Shown here: positions 48,801 through 61,900 of the stretch, one piece after another
Layout of the letters: each line of letters begins with the position of its first letter
How positions within the stretch are numbered: position 1 is the first letter of the stretch
From: Ectocarpus siliculosus
Lineage: Eukaryota > Sar > Phaeophyceae > Ectocarpales > Ectocarpaceae
Assembly: GCA_000310025.1 (NCBI GenBank)
Contig: FN649751.1
Location: 4,142,612 to 4,206,611, forward strand
DNA: 64,000 nt
Reading direction: 5' to 3'
Position numbers and translations under genes: made by a program
The notes under the pieces: generated by a model
Database searches by the model: none
Told to the model about the DNA's origin: nothing
Seen by the model: only the letters and a program-made list of their open reading frames with translations

Positions 48801-51800
48801 CGCTCGATCGGGCGTTATCGTGCCTCTCAGCTGACTCGCCTCGGGGTTATCTCTGCCGACCCTGTCGTAGACGGGCCGTACCGCCCGCTGAACCCACGCC
48901 CGCCCGCCGCGGCTGAAGAGCCAAACCGCCGCCGTAAGCAGCGCACCGACGCCTCCAACGGCGGCAACGACGATCAACATCGGTACTAGAAGAGGAAGGC
49001 CCGCCACTCCTGAATGCGCGATACGATGACAGATACATTGGTGGACGTACATACGAGCGCATGAGCACGTTCGAAAACACCGAGATCAGGGGTCGACAGC
49101 GGGGTGTGTGTGCGGAAGGTAGGTGGGCAACCCACGAGCGCTTGGCCACAAAAAAAACTCCATTCACCCAAATGTGGAGCCACGCTGAGTTTTGCGACTA
49201 CGGATGAACGCACGGAGTGTCGCCAATCAGCACGATGTGGAAACATGCCACCAAGACAACGCAAGCGGTTCTCTTGGATAAGTGATGACACGTACAACAC
49301 AACAAAGCCGCCACCAACACATGAAGCAAAGCGCAACTTTCTTGGCCTAGCAGGAAGACAAGAGGGCTAGGCACCAAAAAAATACGCATGAATGAAGACA
49401 CGGCGCGCAACGCACACGGAACCGAGCTACTACCACAACAGCGAATTGTGGTAGGCATAGAGTGAACCAGAGACCCGAGGAGAAAAGTGCCGGAGACAAC
49501 ACGCACGAAACTCTGCTGGCACACGCCACCCTCCCAGATGCATCGCAGACTAAAAACTGACCTAGGACACAGAGCAAGGGAAGAGAAGCCAGAACGACAA
49601 TCCCCGCCGGGATCGTCGGGACGAGGGCGGCTTGGCTGGTCAAGTACGGAGCGACGCGTTCCGTCTGCGATCCGATGGAACGACACAGATCCATAACAGA
49701 GAAGGAGGAAGGACGCAAGCAGGAAAGAAAGAAAGAAACAAAAGGCTCGCGTTAAAGTCAAAATCAACGCGAGCGTGCGGACGTGGGTGGGGTGCGGGGA
49801 GTGTCGGCTTCGCACAATAAAAGCATGCCCTGAGCCGTGCGAGAAGGAGACGGCCTAGAGCGCCAATTCTCGGAGCAAGAGCGGCGTTGGGCAAGAAATA
49901 TTGCGTGCGTCCCCCACCAGAATCAAAATACGTCTCCCCCCCAAGCATTCCCTGCACCGCAGGTTCCCCACCCGAGAATGTGCCCTCCGTTACAGTGGTG
50001 GCTACGGCTTAAGAGAGTTTATTCAAGAGAAAGTACGGGTTTAAGAGAGTCAAATTGGCTTGTCACGCCGACTTAAGAGAGAATTTGCCCTATCCCTCTC
50101 GTTTCTCTTACACCGTAGCCAAAATAGTTTGAGCCACACAGACACGCAGACCACACAAGACCTCCGCTGCAGACGCCATGCCCTGCGCAGCGAGGGAAGC
50201 AAAGCAGACTTGGATGAGGGATTTCACTTAACGATGCCCAGAGGAACGAGAGAGTGCTGAGGCCGACGTAGGAATGGGGAGGTTTTCTACGCGGTACATC
50301 AATGCCATATTATTTCGTTTTGTTTTTCTCGCTGTTTTTTGCTCCGTGTATTTGCGAAATCCGGTACTTCTCGCGAGCACAAACAAGGCGCTTATGCACG
50401 CAGTAGCAACGTTCTCAACATGTCATTTTTGCCCTCCACGACCTCGCCCGGCGGTTTCGGCAAAACAGCATGGCTCTTAAACGGACGTAGCTGAATTGAC
50501 TACGGTTTAAGAGATTTATCTCTTAAACCGTGGCCAACACGGTATAAGAGAAAACCGGATGAGAGATGTTCGCTTGTCACGACACTCTCTTAAACCGTAG
50601 CCACCACTGTAGACTGCAGTTCACACAAAACATGTTCGTTTGTATGCACGAACAATATGTAAAAGTACTCACTTGCAGAGACACCGTGTCGAGCGCGAGG
50701 TCCACGGTGGAGGCGCACCCTTGTAGCAAGCGCGCCACCGACTCCACAGGCGGACGGAATGGGCTCCGAAGGGTAGCGCTTAGCACCAGGTTCGGGACGG
50801 ACTCCTGCTCGTTTTGGTTGGGGTTGAGTTGGAAGATGGGAGAGGGTGGAAGAGAGAAAGATCGTCACTCAGCCACATGCGAGTCGTTCAGTCCCTCTGT
50901 GGTTCTAAATCAGGGTACCGAACACACATTCAAAACGAGGCAAGTGGAAAGCAGCAAGGAAGGAGAGGGCACATCTCTTGTGGATCCTAGTTACTTGACC
51001 TCTCATACCTTTGTTGAGAACCAAGATTCGGCACGGGCGAAAAAAGAAGAGGGCGGTCTTGGACATGAAAAAAATTAATGCAGGAAACATGGATCTCAAG
51101 AGTATTATTCGAATGGCTGACCACATGACGAAACTTTTCCCCGCCTAAAAACCACCAACCCGAGCCAAAAAACCACCTGTAGTACTTACATCTGCCGTCT
51201 GGAAGCTGTCCCCGCCCGGGACGGGTTCGAGCCGGAACACCATGAAGTCGCGATCTGCCTCTCCGCTTTCATCGCCCATATCCACCCCCGTTGGTCTGAC
51301 CGTTGAATCTATCGATATCGACCGCACGGAGATGAGGATCTTGGCGGAATCGACCCAGTTCGAGGTGGGGTGCCACGAGCGAAGCACGATGTGCAAGGTC
51401 TCGTCGAAGATTTCCTCCAGGATGTTGCTCTGAAAAACCATTTATGAACGGTGTGTTTGTCGGGAAAAAATCGCGCAGGGTTTGAGGGGAGGGGAGGGTG
51501 TGTCAACACGGTCAGGCTTTGACGGGCGGCGGAGGTCAGATGGCGATCCCGAGCAACCTACGGCCTCGAGCCATGGCAAGTTATACCAAAGCGGAAACAC
51601 GGAGATAGAAAGACCCGTCCCTCTCCAACAGGTGGTGCGCTGCCGTTGCGCGAGAGGTTGGGAGGTCGATGCTAGCGTCCAGCAGAACGGGGACGATGTA
51701 AGCAGGAGGTCTGTTGCTCTCCTGCCATGATCATGGTTGTCTGCTACCGACTATGTGAGTGCATGCGACGGCGGATAGTCAAAGTACATAAGCGTTGGAC

Positions 51801-52177
51801 AGCTAACGTAGCGATTATACTTCACACATATATGAGACGAAATAGTGATATGGCGCTGAAACAGGCCCCCCCGCCCCCCAAAGCACACGCATTCCGCCCC
51901 CCGTGGTCCTGCTCTTCATGCCCGCCCCTCCTCCTTAAGTCTGTGTTTTTTTCTGCGCCCCTTCATGGACTACTTCCCTCCAACGCCTTCCTCCATTGAA
52001 TGCACAGCGTGTGAATACACAGCGTTTGACAACCTACAACAGCTCACATTGAACACGGTGATGTTGCCCGTAGCGCTCTCGTACGAGAAATCCCCCGTGA
52101 CGGGATCCACGCTCACGGGAGAGAGCCGCTGTACGTGTAGATCCCCGAGTCTGACCTCTACGTACACCTTCGTGCCC
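45868..52177 (-). CDS. Unrecognised membrane protein with N-terminal beta-rich domain (5' exon missing)
   Basis: Family not recognised. Eight minus-strand exons join in phase: 52177-52048, 51429-51190, 50804-50673, 49664-49562, 48985-48861, 47104-47015, 46652-46588 and 46009-45868, about 342 residues. The first part is strand-like and hydrophilic (KVYVEVRLGDLHVQ, DPVTGDFSYESATGNITVFN, LHIVLRSWHPTSNWVD). A long hydrophobic stretch, roughly residues 185-226 of the visible part and spanning the exon 4/5 join, looks like a two-helix membrane hairpin. After it come WAPVSYLLIDAMYHG and MEELLPFTDIIPTATLAW, which look conserved, then a hydrophilic tail ending QPDGVR. Donors are GTGAGC, GTAAGT, GTGAGT, GTCAGT, GTCGGC, GTGAGG and GTGAGA. 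The first listed exon starts in phase 2, so the initiator lies above 52177. The eight-way phase agreement is the main evidence. Confidence 0.68.
49993..50609. mobile_element. Tc1/mariner-type MITE (617 bp) in an intron
   Basis: The terminal inverted repeats start CAGTGGTGGCTACGG and match at 26 of 27 positions between the left (49993-50019) and right (50609-50583) ends. Both ends are flanked by TA (49991-49992 and 50610-50611), the Tc1/mariner target duplication. Inside are further inverted and direct copies of a TTTAAGAGAG motif. There is no transposase frame, so it is non-autonomous. It sits in the intron between exons 3 and 4 of the membrane protein gene; its right end is 63 bp from exon 3. 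Confidence 0.85.
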
Positions 52178-55100
52178 CTGGGTTTCGACGATGCCAAGCA
52201 CAGACATCGAGGATTACACCGGGGGGAAAAACTCTGTTTCCAGGGTTGTGCATACAGACATGCGTTTCGAAAGGAAATTCCCCCCTGATTCGGCACCATT
52301 TACCTGCTCCATTATTGATGCCATCGGAGTTGCCAAGATTGGCATCGGTGAACTTTGCATGGGCTTGTTACAGAACAAGTATTATCCAATGACCGAAAGA
52401 GTGCAACGCATGCATTTGTACAAACGAACGCAACCTCAAAACAAAACAATACAAGGCCCGTCGAACGCTTTTCTGTTTCGAACGCCTGCTGTAGACTACC
52501 ACAGGGGCAGCGGGGGCGGGCCAACAAAGTGTACAGATGCTTCCTCTGGCGAAATTCCCATCGGGAATTGCTTTCCCTTCCCCGCAAAAAAGAAACGAGC
52601 GAGAGCTAAAAGCGGATGCGAGAGAAGAAAAATACACCCGAAGAAACGAGCGTGGGCGCCAAACAGTCAAGAGAACGAGAACATCTTCGAGGAGCGGCAT
52701 GCCCGTTTGGCACGCCCAAGATCTGGTGCTGGGGCCTTGGCTGCAGCTGCGGTCCGTAAAGTCCCACCAAATCTGGGTCCAATACCATTCACGATCCACG
52801 GCTGTACGCGCCGTCGCAGACCAGCCCCCCGCGGACTACGATTCGCCATAAGGCCGCTACTGCAGTGGTGAGATCTGTTGTACTGTAGATTGGTGCAGCA
52901 GTAGACCAGCAGTTCGAGGGATTGGGTCCGCGGCGTCGCGCACACCACAAATGGATCGTGTATGGTATGGGCCCAGATCTGGCGGGCTTTTCGGACCACA
53001 GCTGCGGCCTTCGACAGCACGGCCCCCAGCGATAGATCAGGGCGTGCCAGTGCGCATGTCGCTGCTCCATGATGTCTTCTACAAATATACTGTATAGACT
53101 AGATGTCCTACGGTCGGGTTTCCGCTTACAGGTAGCACAACACACTCGCCGTGTTTTGTCTTGAGTTTGGCATTTTGGAAGCTTTGGGTTGATCCGAGAG
53201 AAGTTGGTTTGGAGGTAGGATACGCGATGTGCTGTTGGACACAAGCCCCAAGCGCTGTTCTGTGTGCCAACTGCCGATGTTGTGCTACGCAAAACTTGCC
53301 ACCACCGGTCGGTAGCGCGTACATTTAGTCCTGCTGTCAGAGTGTGGATGCTTCCCTCAGCCGTATTCGAAAATCAGTCAAAATCAAGACCTCCTGTAAT
53401 TGGAATCCTTCAAATCGCACAGTACTCCGTGGGGTTGATTGCCGCAAGCATACATATAGTCCACGAAATATGTGTGCACCGGGGGATCATCTCTAGACTA
53501 CGTATGTATTGTACTGAAGGCGGGAAATGTCATGCGGAGCATTTGTGGACGCTTGCTGCCTTTGTTTTCCCGACTAAATACACTGCTGTGTTTCCCCGGC
53601 TGAGCACTCTCCAGTGTAACTCACCATTTCAAAGGATCAACCTTCCCATTAAGCACGCTGACGCTGACGATCGCATTCTCTTCTTTGTCGATTTGGGCTG
53701 CCATATTGCGCTGGCGTGCGTGTTGCAACAGCTCTGTCGTCTTGTGTATTGGCTGTCTTTTTTTGGTGTTGCTGTGTCAAGGGGATGCACGCATGAAAGT
53801 CGACATGAGAGGGTACCTACTGTCTAGCGCAGTTCATCCGTTGAACCCCGCTCTCTGCGGCCGCCAGGGCCAGCGGCGCGCACCCAGCGCGAAGTGAATT
53901 GCAACACAGCACATTCCACATTCCCATGCCGTCGAAGCGTTAACATGAGAAACGTGTACCGAATGGTAATATTTGCGTGTATGCTACAGATGCATACCGC
54001 AATTTCGATGTCTTCCACCCTCTACTTCCTTTTTGAGTTGATATTATTCAACAGTCCCGCGTGATTGGAGTACACCAAGTGACCTGCTTGCCAGTTGCAG
54101 AAGAGCTCCGAGAGTGGTAAAGGGGGTGGTCAACAAGGAGTGAACACCCTTTGTCCCCAAAAAACATGGCTCTAGCCTTAAAAGAGTGAGCGTGATACAG
54201 CTGTAGAAGGCCGGTTGATGCAGTCGACGTATCACGACATCATGCATCTAGTCTATCTATCTCATCATCACGATCTTTTCGTACCGTCGGCCGGCACGCC
54301 CAAACGGTTGGGGGGGCTCATCTCGAACGGGCAGTCTTCTTGCCGTACAGCAGTAGCTGGTATCCATAGTTTCGAAAAAGTAAGGCCAGAAAACAAACAG
54401 ACAGCCGTTTAGCAAAAACGAGTCATTCATGGTTGCGTAATATCCAGGCCACAAGGACTGCAGCTACACAAAATGTACCACAGCAGGCAGGAAAAAAAGT
54501 AGTGTAGTCTGCACGTAGTCTCTGCTACTTCGACAAACTTACGTAGACTACTATGACCACCCTCCGGGTTGGAATCTTACAGTAATAGTGTTAATGTAGC
54601 ATAACGCGGTCGGAGAGCTCGTTGATGCACCTCACGAGGCACAAAACCAGATAAATATATGTATCAATGTAGACGTATCTGTTCCGCTTGGCACGCGATG
54701 CAAGTACAAAACGCGCATGTATGAAACGCGAAGATATATTAATAACTGCTTGTAAATCACGAAGTGTGGTCGCTTTACGTTTACATAGTACAGCAGTACA
54801 TATGAAAAAGTGTAGCAGGTACACAGTTCGCATGACTACAAGTTTATCCTTGTGCAGGTCGTGGTGAACGTCGTAAATGTCTAGACAGCCAACGTCGGAG
54901 CTTGACTATCTCTCAGGAGAGAAAATAAAAGCTCTGCAATTTGCGTTCAAAACGATACATCTTGCGTGCTGAGTATATATAACACCTTCGACTACATGGT
55001 CGAGGAAGGAACAGGCGACGGCTGAACCCTCTCGCGAGAAGCAACTGAAGAAGTTCTTGACGAATCCCATTGTGACCTTCCTCCTGTGCGACCCAGGCTG

Positions 55101-55925
55101 ATAGCTAAGTCAAATATGCACACCGTGAGTTAAGACGTTAGACTACATATAGAGCAGATGCGATGAACACACACGTAGGGCGGTGGTCCCAGTTTGGCTG
55201 TTGATGGCAACAAAAGACTTCCAGCGGCTATTTATCCAGAAAATAGAACAGCCGAACGACAGTAAAATAGTAGATATACAAGAATATTTTCTCAACCGCT
55301 AGACTAAAGCGGGAAGGGCCCCAAGTTTTGCAGAACACGACACTTCCTTCATAGCTCGTCCCGATAAGCTTATGCGTAACGTGTTTGTCACTGCCGCAGT
55401 CATACGAAGGTAGAAGAAGTATGCTACACCTTGGGTAGGACGGAACCTGCAGAACTTTGTTCTTCCCCCCTCCGGATTGTTGTCTAAACGTTTTAGCAGC
55501 ACAATAGTGAGCACTGCGATTCATTGTTCCCGCGTGCTGAACCAACGATCTGTGTGTCTTGAATCAAATCACCACATAGTACACGCAGTAGTCCGACCCG
55601 CGAATGCTCAACAGGAAATAGGGGGGGCGCAGAAACAGAAGTAGAGGCAACAATTCCGCAAGGCACGTCTGCCACGCGCCAGTCACTGTCTTCCCCTCGT
55701 ATATATTAACGATCGTGTATGTCCCCTCTTCTTTTGCCGGAACGTTCGAACTTTCGTGCCACCACAATATCCGGCACAATCCCTGCTCCCGGCCTAAACA
55801 GAGGATGGTATACGAAGATCTGCTAGAATGAGGTAGGCACGAAGGTGCCCATGTTTCAAGTCCCTCTCTCAAAGTGGGATGCCGGTGAATCCTATTAGGG
55901 GACGGGATACTGTATGTACCTATGT
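52178..55925. other. Region upstream of the membrane protein gene
   Basis: It must contain the missing 5' exon(s) and promoter of the membrane protein gene. A minus-strand stretch at about 52310-52355 ending CAG before GTAAAT looks exon-like, but its phase does not match the next exon. It also contains the long inverted repeat at 52690-53070. From 54450 to 55300 the sequence becomes AT-rich with no gene signal. Confidence 0.45.
52690..53070. repeat. Long imperfect inverted repeat (hairpin-forming)
   Basis: The arm at about 52690-52840 reappears reverse-complemented at about 52915-53070. Shared blocks in order include GGCACGCCC, a GCTGGGGGCC-like block, GCAGCTG-GGTCCG-AAAG, a CCATACCATACACGATCCA-like block and a CGCCG-GCGGACC-like block, roughly three quarters identical by eye. 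The spacer is about 75 bp. The transcript would fold into a long stem. It could be a fold-back element or a source of small RNAs. Confidence 0.6.
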
Positions 55926-58900
55926 CTACCCTTTGCAGCGTGCTCGATTGCTCTCGACAAGGTGGTAAACTTTGTCCCACTCGGTGGGATTCTTGACCTG
56001 GTCCACCTTCCACTCGTTCTTGGCACACTCGAGGCAGTGAAACTCCGGCTCGTTGACCTGCTCTGTGCATGAAATCCCTCCTGCAGAATTCAAGTACATA
56101 CGAAGGCAGAAAGCGAGAGACAGACCTTGACAATGAACCAAACAAGTTCAGCAGGAGTAAAAGGTCTGACAACAGCATGCACGGTGCGTGTACCCAGTGA
56201 GGAGCATTTGTGCTTCGTTTCCCTCGCGGTTCCGATCACAGCCTTTGGCTTGTATTTTTCCAAGGAAGCAGAGCCACGAAGAGCGCATAGGTAGCACCTG
56301 GTCGTCATTCTGGTCGTCATTGGTTCTTGGCAGCAACGGTAGTCATCAGCGTAAACCAGCGAAGGCAGTGAGGGTGTGAGATGGCTCGAGCGCATAATAA
56401 ATATCACCCGCAACATCAAAAATATTGTTTGTCCTCTCCACGAATAGTTTTGTTTTGTTGAGTCCTGAGGTGAAGGGGACAGCTTGATGTTTTTCAACAA
56501 GGTACGGTTTGTTCTCTTTCACGCCCGGTGGGCGTCCGTGGACCCACCCGTCGACGGTCTCGGACGTTCATGGATGCTTGCACGGACCGCCGCAAACTTT
56601 TCCATGGGTAGTTACGGACATGTACGGACCGGTTGTTTGAACTTTTCCATGGACAGTTACGGACATCCACGGACCGTTTGTTTGATGGATATAGTCTACA
56701 TCGTCTTCATGGACGCTGTAGAACGTTGATGAGCGGTCTGAGTTCGTTCAACCTCGACATAAAGTACCCGCGGACATGGTAAATTTTTGTTCTTCCACGC
56801 ATGTCCGAGGGCGCGGGCGCAGACCTCCCTTTGTTCATGAACAATTTGTCTGTGTACAATACCAACTTGGACTGCACACGGGAGTCCGCGTGCTAGGGCA
56901 TGTCTAAGCCCATCTCAGGAAGCGCGTCCCCAGACTTGTGGTTGGAAGTTTGCTGGAGTGTTCGTGCTCATGATGACGGACGTGTCAATGCGTACGCGTG
57001 GACATCCACGGACGCCTACGGATGTGTCCAATGGCGTGCACAGACTGTTTCGTAGGAAAACAAAGTACATACTTGTATGTGTTTTGGATACCACGGCATC
57101 AACGCGGAAATCCATGAATCTTCCAGTTTCGTCTACGGGTCACCACTAGAGTTGTATAGTTCATCCCGAACACTAGCTTTGGGCGCATTTCGGGGTACGG
57201 CGGTGTCGATCCTTCAAAGTGGTTGCTCACCGTATCTCTGTGTAGACGACCCTCCGCGGGCGGCCGCTAGCGCCGAGTAGGACGATCGAGGAGAAGTCAC
57301 CGCGATATCAGCGTTTCCAACAAGCATCATTTCCGTCAGCGCCAACTGCCAGAGAAAGCAGAGAAAAGCTGAGTCGACGGTCGTTCTTGAACGACTGGCT
57401 CGATGCCGTAGTAATATCATTGGTTTCTCTTTGAGTACAATCAGTAGAAGACAATTCTGTAGTCCTATTTGTTGCATATTATACCGAACAATTTGTCGAA
57501 GTAATGCACTTGTCGCGAGGCTCTGGACACGTGAAGCTACGGTTTTGGTGTTCCAGCTGACGGAAAGATGTTCTCATAGAGACTGACGCACGTCTGCGTT
57601 GTATACAGTTGCTTTGAAACTTGGTGTTCTATCGCGCTTTGAACATGTTCACAAGTAAGGCGGTGACTGTGTCGCGTTTGTACGGCACGAGAGTTGCGTA
57701 AGGATCAATAACAGACGAGACCTTGAACTGGTCCTCTTCAAGCTAGTTCCCTTTTGATGTCAAGAACTTGGCGAGCGGAGACATTTTCGAGTCTGGTTGG
57801 TTGTATATCAACGGTGGGCGACCATGTGGGTGGGTGGAGGCCAAACCGTTAGGGCCCAGTCAGGTTGCATGATATATAAACACGATAATTTGGTCATGGG
57901 GGGGAGAAACCTGTGCCACACTACGTTTAGTTATTTCCCACTCATCATATGTTGGTGACGGGTTCCTACAAGAAGGTGCCAATTCGGTTGTTCTTGCTGC
58001 TGGTCACTTCTAGTCGTTAGTGCTCTTCTGCCTTCCCCTGTGATACCGGTTGTCAACAAAACACCCCTAATACTCCGCCATCGAGTCAGCCAGTTCCTTT
58101 TTCGCGCGCGTGAACGGCGTGAGACTCGGTTTTTCAGCTCCGAGTATCGCTCGAGCGGTCGATGATACAAAACCAACTTGGATGGAGACGATCTCTTAAG
58201 GGCGCAGGAAACTTGACAATGCCACATTTCGCAATATGTTGCGGTCTGATACTCACTTGAATCTTTTGGAGTGAATTACGCATCTTCTGTCCTTCCCCCG
58301 AGCGTTCCACGCCGTTCATGGTGACCACATTGACGCCACGGGGTCGCAACTTCGATGCGGCGAACTATTGGATATTGGTTTGCAAGGAGAAGCGGACATG
58401 TTTGAAGTCAGAATGAATTATCCCTGCTGAATTGATGGATATTGGGTGACCAGTGCACGCATGGAAATTGGGTAATACTCTACGTTTCGTCTCTATACCG
58501 TCTCTCTGGGCAAGTATCAGTTGGATGCCAGGTGTGGGTCATCAGAGAGACTTTTGCCCGGAAAACCAGATAGTGAGTGAGTGATGAAACAAACCAGCAT
58601 AGATCTACATATTTCATTGTGAACCTTGTTTGTTCCCCAGACGTGTTAGGTCAACGTTCGGTGCAATGTCAATGATACATGTTGGCAATTTTTTTCCTGA
58701 TTATTTATGATGGTGCCGTAGGCAACCATCGTACACTGTGAACTCGTATCGTGTGTGATGATTGTTTTGGTCATATTTTTTAGTTCGAAGTATGCAGTAG
58801 CAGCTTTTGTAACCCCATGCAATGATATCCTTAGGAAGAGTACTTAGCAGACTTCATCACAACATTTTGACACATGGTTACTCAAGGACAAACATCATCG

Positions 58901-61900
58901 GAATGATCGGGTGGCCCAATATTGCAGTCGATATACCAATGGCTTTCCGACGTGCATCCCGACCGTACCATTCGCGATACTTCTTAGCACATCGTGGAGA
59001 CAGAGTCGAAAACGAACACCTGCTCACGATTTCATTGGTGAAAAATCTTCCCGCGGGTGCGAGAACAGCACCGACACTACAGAAACACGTAGACCAGGGA
59101 GGCCTCTCGAACATGTATTGGTCGAATATGCACAGACACCTGATGTGGACCTCGTGAATCGCGAAAAATGGATCCTGGGCAAGGCCTTGCCACAGAGCTA
59201 GCGAAGGTGTTGTTGGCCAACGGAAAAAAAGGATGGAGTAGAAAAATGAAGTAGAATGTGCAAACCCACCCGTCTAGGATGGAGCAGCAAGCAACAGATA
59301 CTCGGTGAAAGAGTGGATGACGTTTTGGATGACAATAACGTGCAGGCTGTACGAGCACCGTGTCCATCGGAGAGGTCTGAACAGTACGGAAAAGGCACAA
59401 CATGCAGGGACCGGGAAGAGAACACCCATTCCATACGGTCCAAGCCGTTGTATTTCTAGCGAGCTTACAAAGTCAATGGACAACGAACTCAAGAAAGTAG
59501 AGCGTGACCGATGTTGGCCGCATCAAATGATGGTTGGGCGAAAGCCCAAAGAGTTAGGGAAACGCTCCACCCAATCGCCTCTGCCCACCTGCTCGAAATT
59601 TTCCATGTCAGTCACCAGCAGTACCGTCGAAATATTCTTTGAAAGGGCCAACTGTTGCAAGCACCCCACAAACTTGTTGTTCCTCGACACGGATCCTAGG
59701 TGGAAGGAGCGAGCATGCGCCGCAATCGTCTGCAACGTTGAAAACGGCGAAACGCGAAGTGCTCCGACATCAAATCTTGAACAATATCCCAAAGGCTGAA
59801 TGCGTGCAGGGTGGGCGGCAAAGGAGGTGAGAGGGCACATTCACCGTAGGTGTTTTTTTGTCGTTTTGAATCCTCTTCGGACAAACCAATGACCTGGTAT
59901 CACATACACGTCCAGCCGTAAGCCTCAAATACCAGACCAGAACCGCAATTGAAACCCAAAACCAAACTTCATGCGAGGAATAAGGAATCATGGAAGGATT
60001 CCGCCAATTTACTGGTGGCGAGATACATTCTTGCGCGTGTGGAGGTCTGCTACTGGTTTCCTACGAAATTCCACCTGGGCCGAATGATGGCGCAAGATTA
60101 CGCAAGGAAGTTGCCTCCTTCTATGGCGGTCGCGCAGACTCTTCGTGGTCGAAACTGTTATTGCGTGACAGACGAAAATCACTTGAACAAGTACAACTGG
60201 AGAAACAGAGGGAGCAGCAGGCCTATTACCAAGGCTAACCCCCCATTCAAACGCCGCTCAACAAACCTGGCCCTCCACCGGGAAGAGCCGTGCCGATTCG
60301 TCTGCGATTCGTTGGCGAACGGCCGCCACAGGGCGAAAGAGGCCAGGAAACAGAGTCTGCGAGGCCCTCCCAGGCCGCAACCACTCCGAAATAAGAGTTC
60401 CTCCAACCTTAGAGCTCCCAAAGGCAGGACTTGACATGAATTCTACCAAAAACTTTTGGAAAAAGGAAAAGCAGCGCGAAAAGGATAGGTGGACACGTGT
60501 AGAGGTTAATGCAAGGAATCAATATCATAGCTTGAGGCCTGGTCTGACCTCCCGCCGTCCCGATCCCGATGATACAGACAATAGGTGTAGCAGGAGATAA
60601 TATGGTCCGTACCAATCCGGGGTTGGCACATATTCCGAGGCGAATTTTCAAAGTCGTACCTCGTCTTCTCCGGCCGCAACCTCAACGAGAGAATATCATC
60701 GGTCGCTTGTTCACCTACGGGGTTCACCTGGTTTGAAGACACATACAGGACAGGACACTTCGGCCTTGGGTCTTGCCCCCTCTTTTTGAGGAAAACGGCG
60801 TTGAAGTGACCTTTCTGCACGCCACCTGCTTCGATTCAAAACCAAGGTATCCAAGAAACAAATATGAACACCATGAGACATGCTCTGTCCGTCCTTGATC
60901 AGACGGACCCATGGTTCTTTGGGCGAAGTTTGTGCCACACGTGCAAAGTTTGGGCGAATTCACCCTTTTCCAGGTTCAGCAGTGATCACATGAACAGTTG
61001 TGAATGCACGACTTCGTACTCGTCTTCAATCGACCGGTAACTGGCCATCAACTCCGAAAGTCTATCAATTTATTCATTAACAGAGTATCCTCAATAGCGG
61101 CGTGAAAAATGACGGTTGCGGCGGTTGCCGCGGTTGTTGGGTTGAGGTGATGGCAATAGTTGTCGACAGGGGCACCGGCGAGAAGAACGACCGCCACAAG
61201 CTGAAGCGTACATTATGAAATTGACCGATAATGCCGGGTTTGGGGAAAACATGAACCTTGAACATAGATAGGTCAGTTTGTTTCCTTTCCGGGTTCTGTG
61301 TGGTGGGGAGTGGCCTTGCCAACTGATGGAAAGTGAAGGGCTCGGTCTTGTAGTGTCTAAGCGATCTACCATTCTGGTGGCTGCTGGCCCATCGCGCACC
61401 GGTTGGTTTGAAGTCCAGTGTGCACCGCTCCTTCTCTTCCGCGGAGGACATCTCCGGTGGCTTGGCCCATCGCTCTCCGCTTGAGCCCGCCGCCGCTTGA
61501 TTGGCAGGCCTGCCCCCTAGCCCGCCGGACTCTGTGAGCAGATCTTCGGGCCCGCTCACTTGGGTGCCGGTGGCGGCTGATGTATCCCATGGCGTGAAGG
61601 GGGCTACGAATATGTCATTGTAGCGGGCGGCCACCCTGCGAAGACGTCGCACGGTGGCAGAGTTACCCTTGGCAAGGTGGCAGAGTTGCCCTTATCGTAC
61701 ATGCTCTGTTCGTCTGCGTTACGTAAATAAGAGTTGTTCTGGCTGGGCTAGTCATTTTTGTTTTTTTTGCACACGTTGTGTGTTTGTGGATACCGTCTGC
61801 TGCCAACATCAAGAAATGGGTTGCACCCGCTGGGACTACCCGTCGACACAAAAAAAACACGGACGCAGAAACTCGGCTTTGCCCACACCACCCGCTTGCT

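Noticed and set aside
52191-52871. 226-codon plus-strand frame
   Set aside because: It overlaps the membrane protein exon antisense at its start and runs into the inverted repeat arm. No family similarity.
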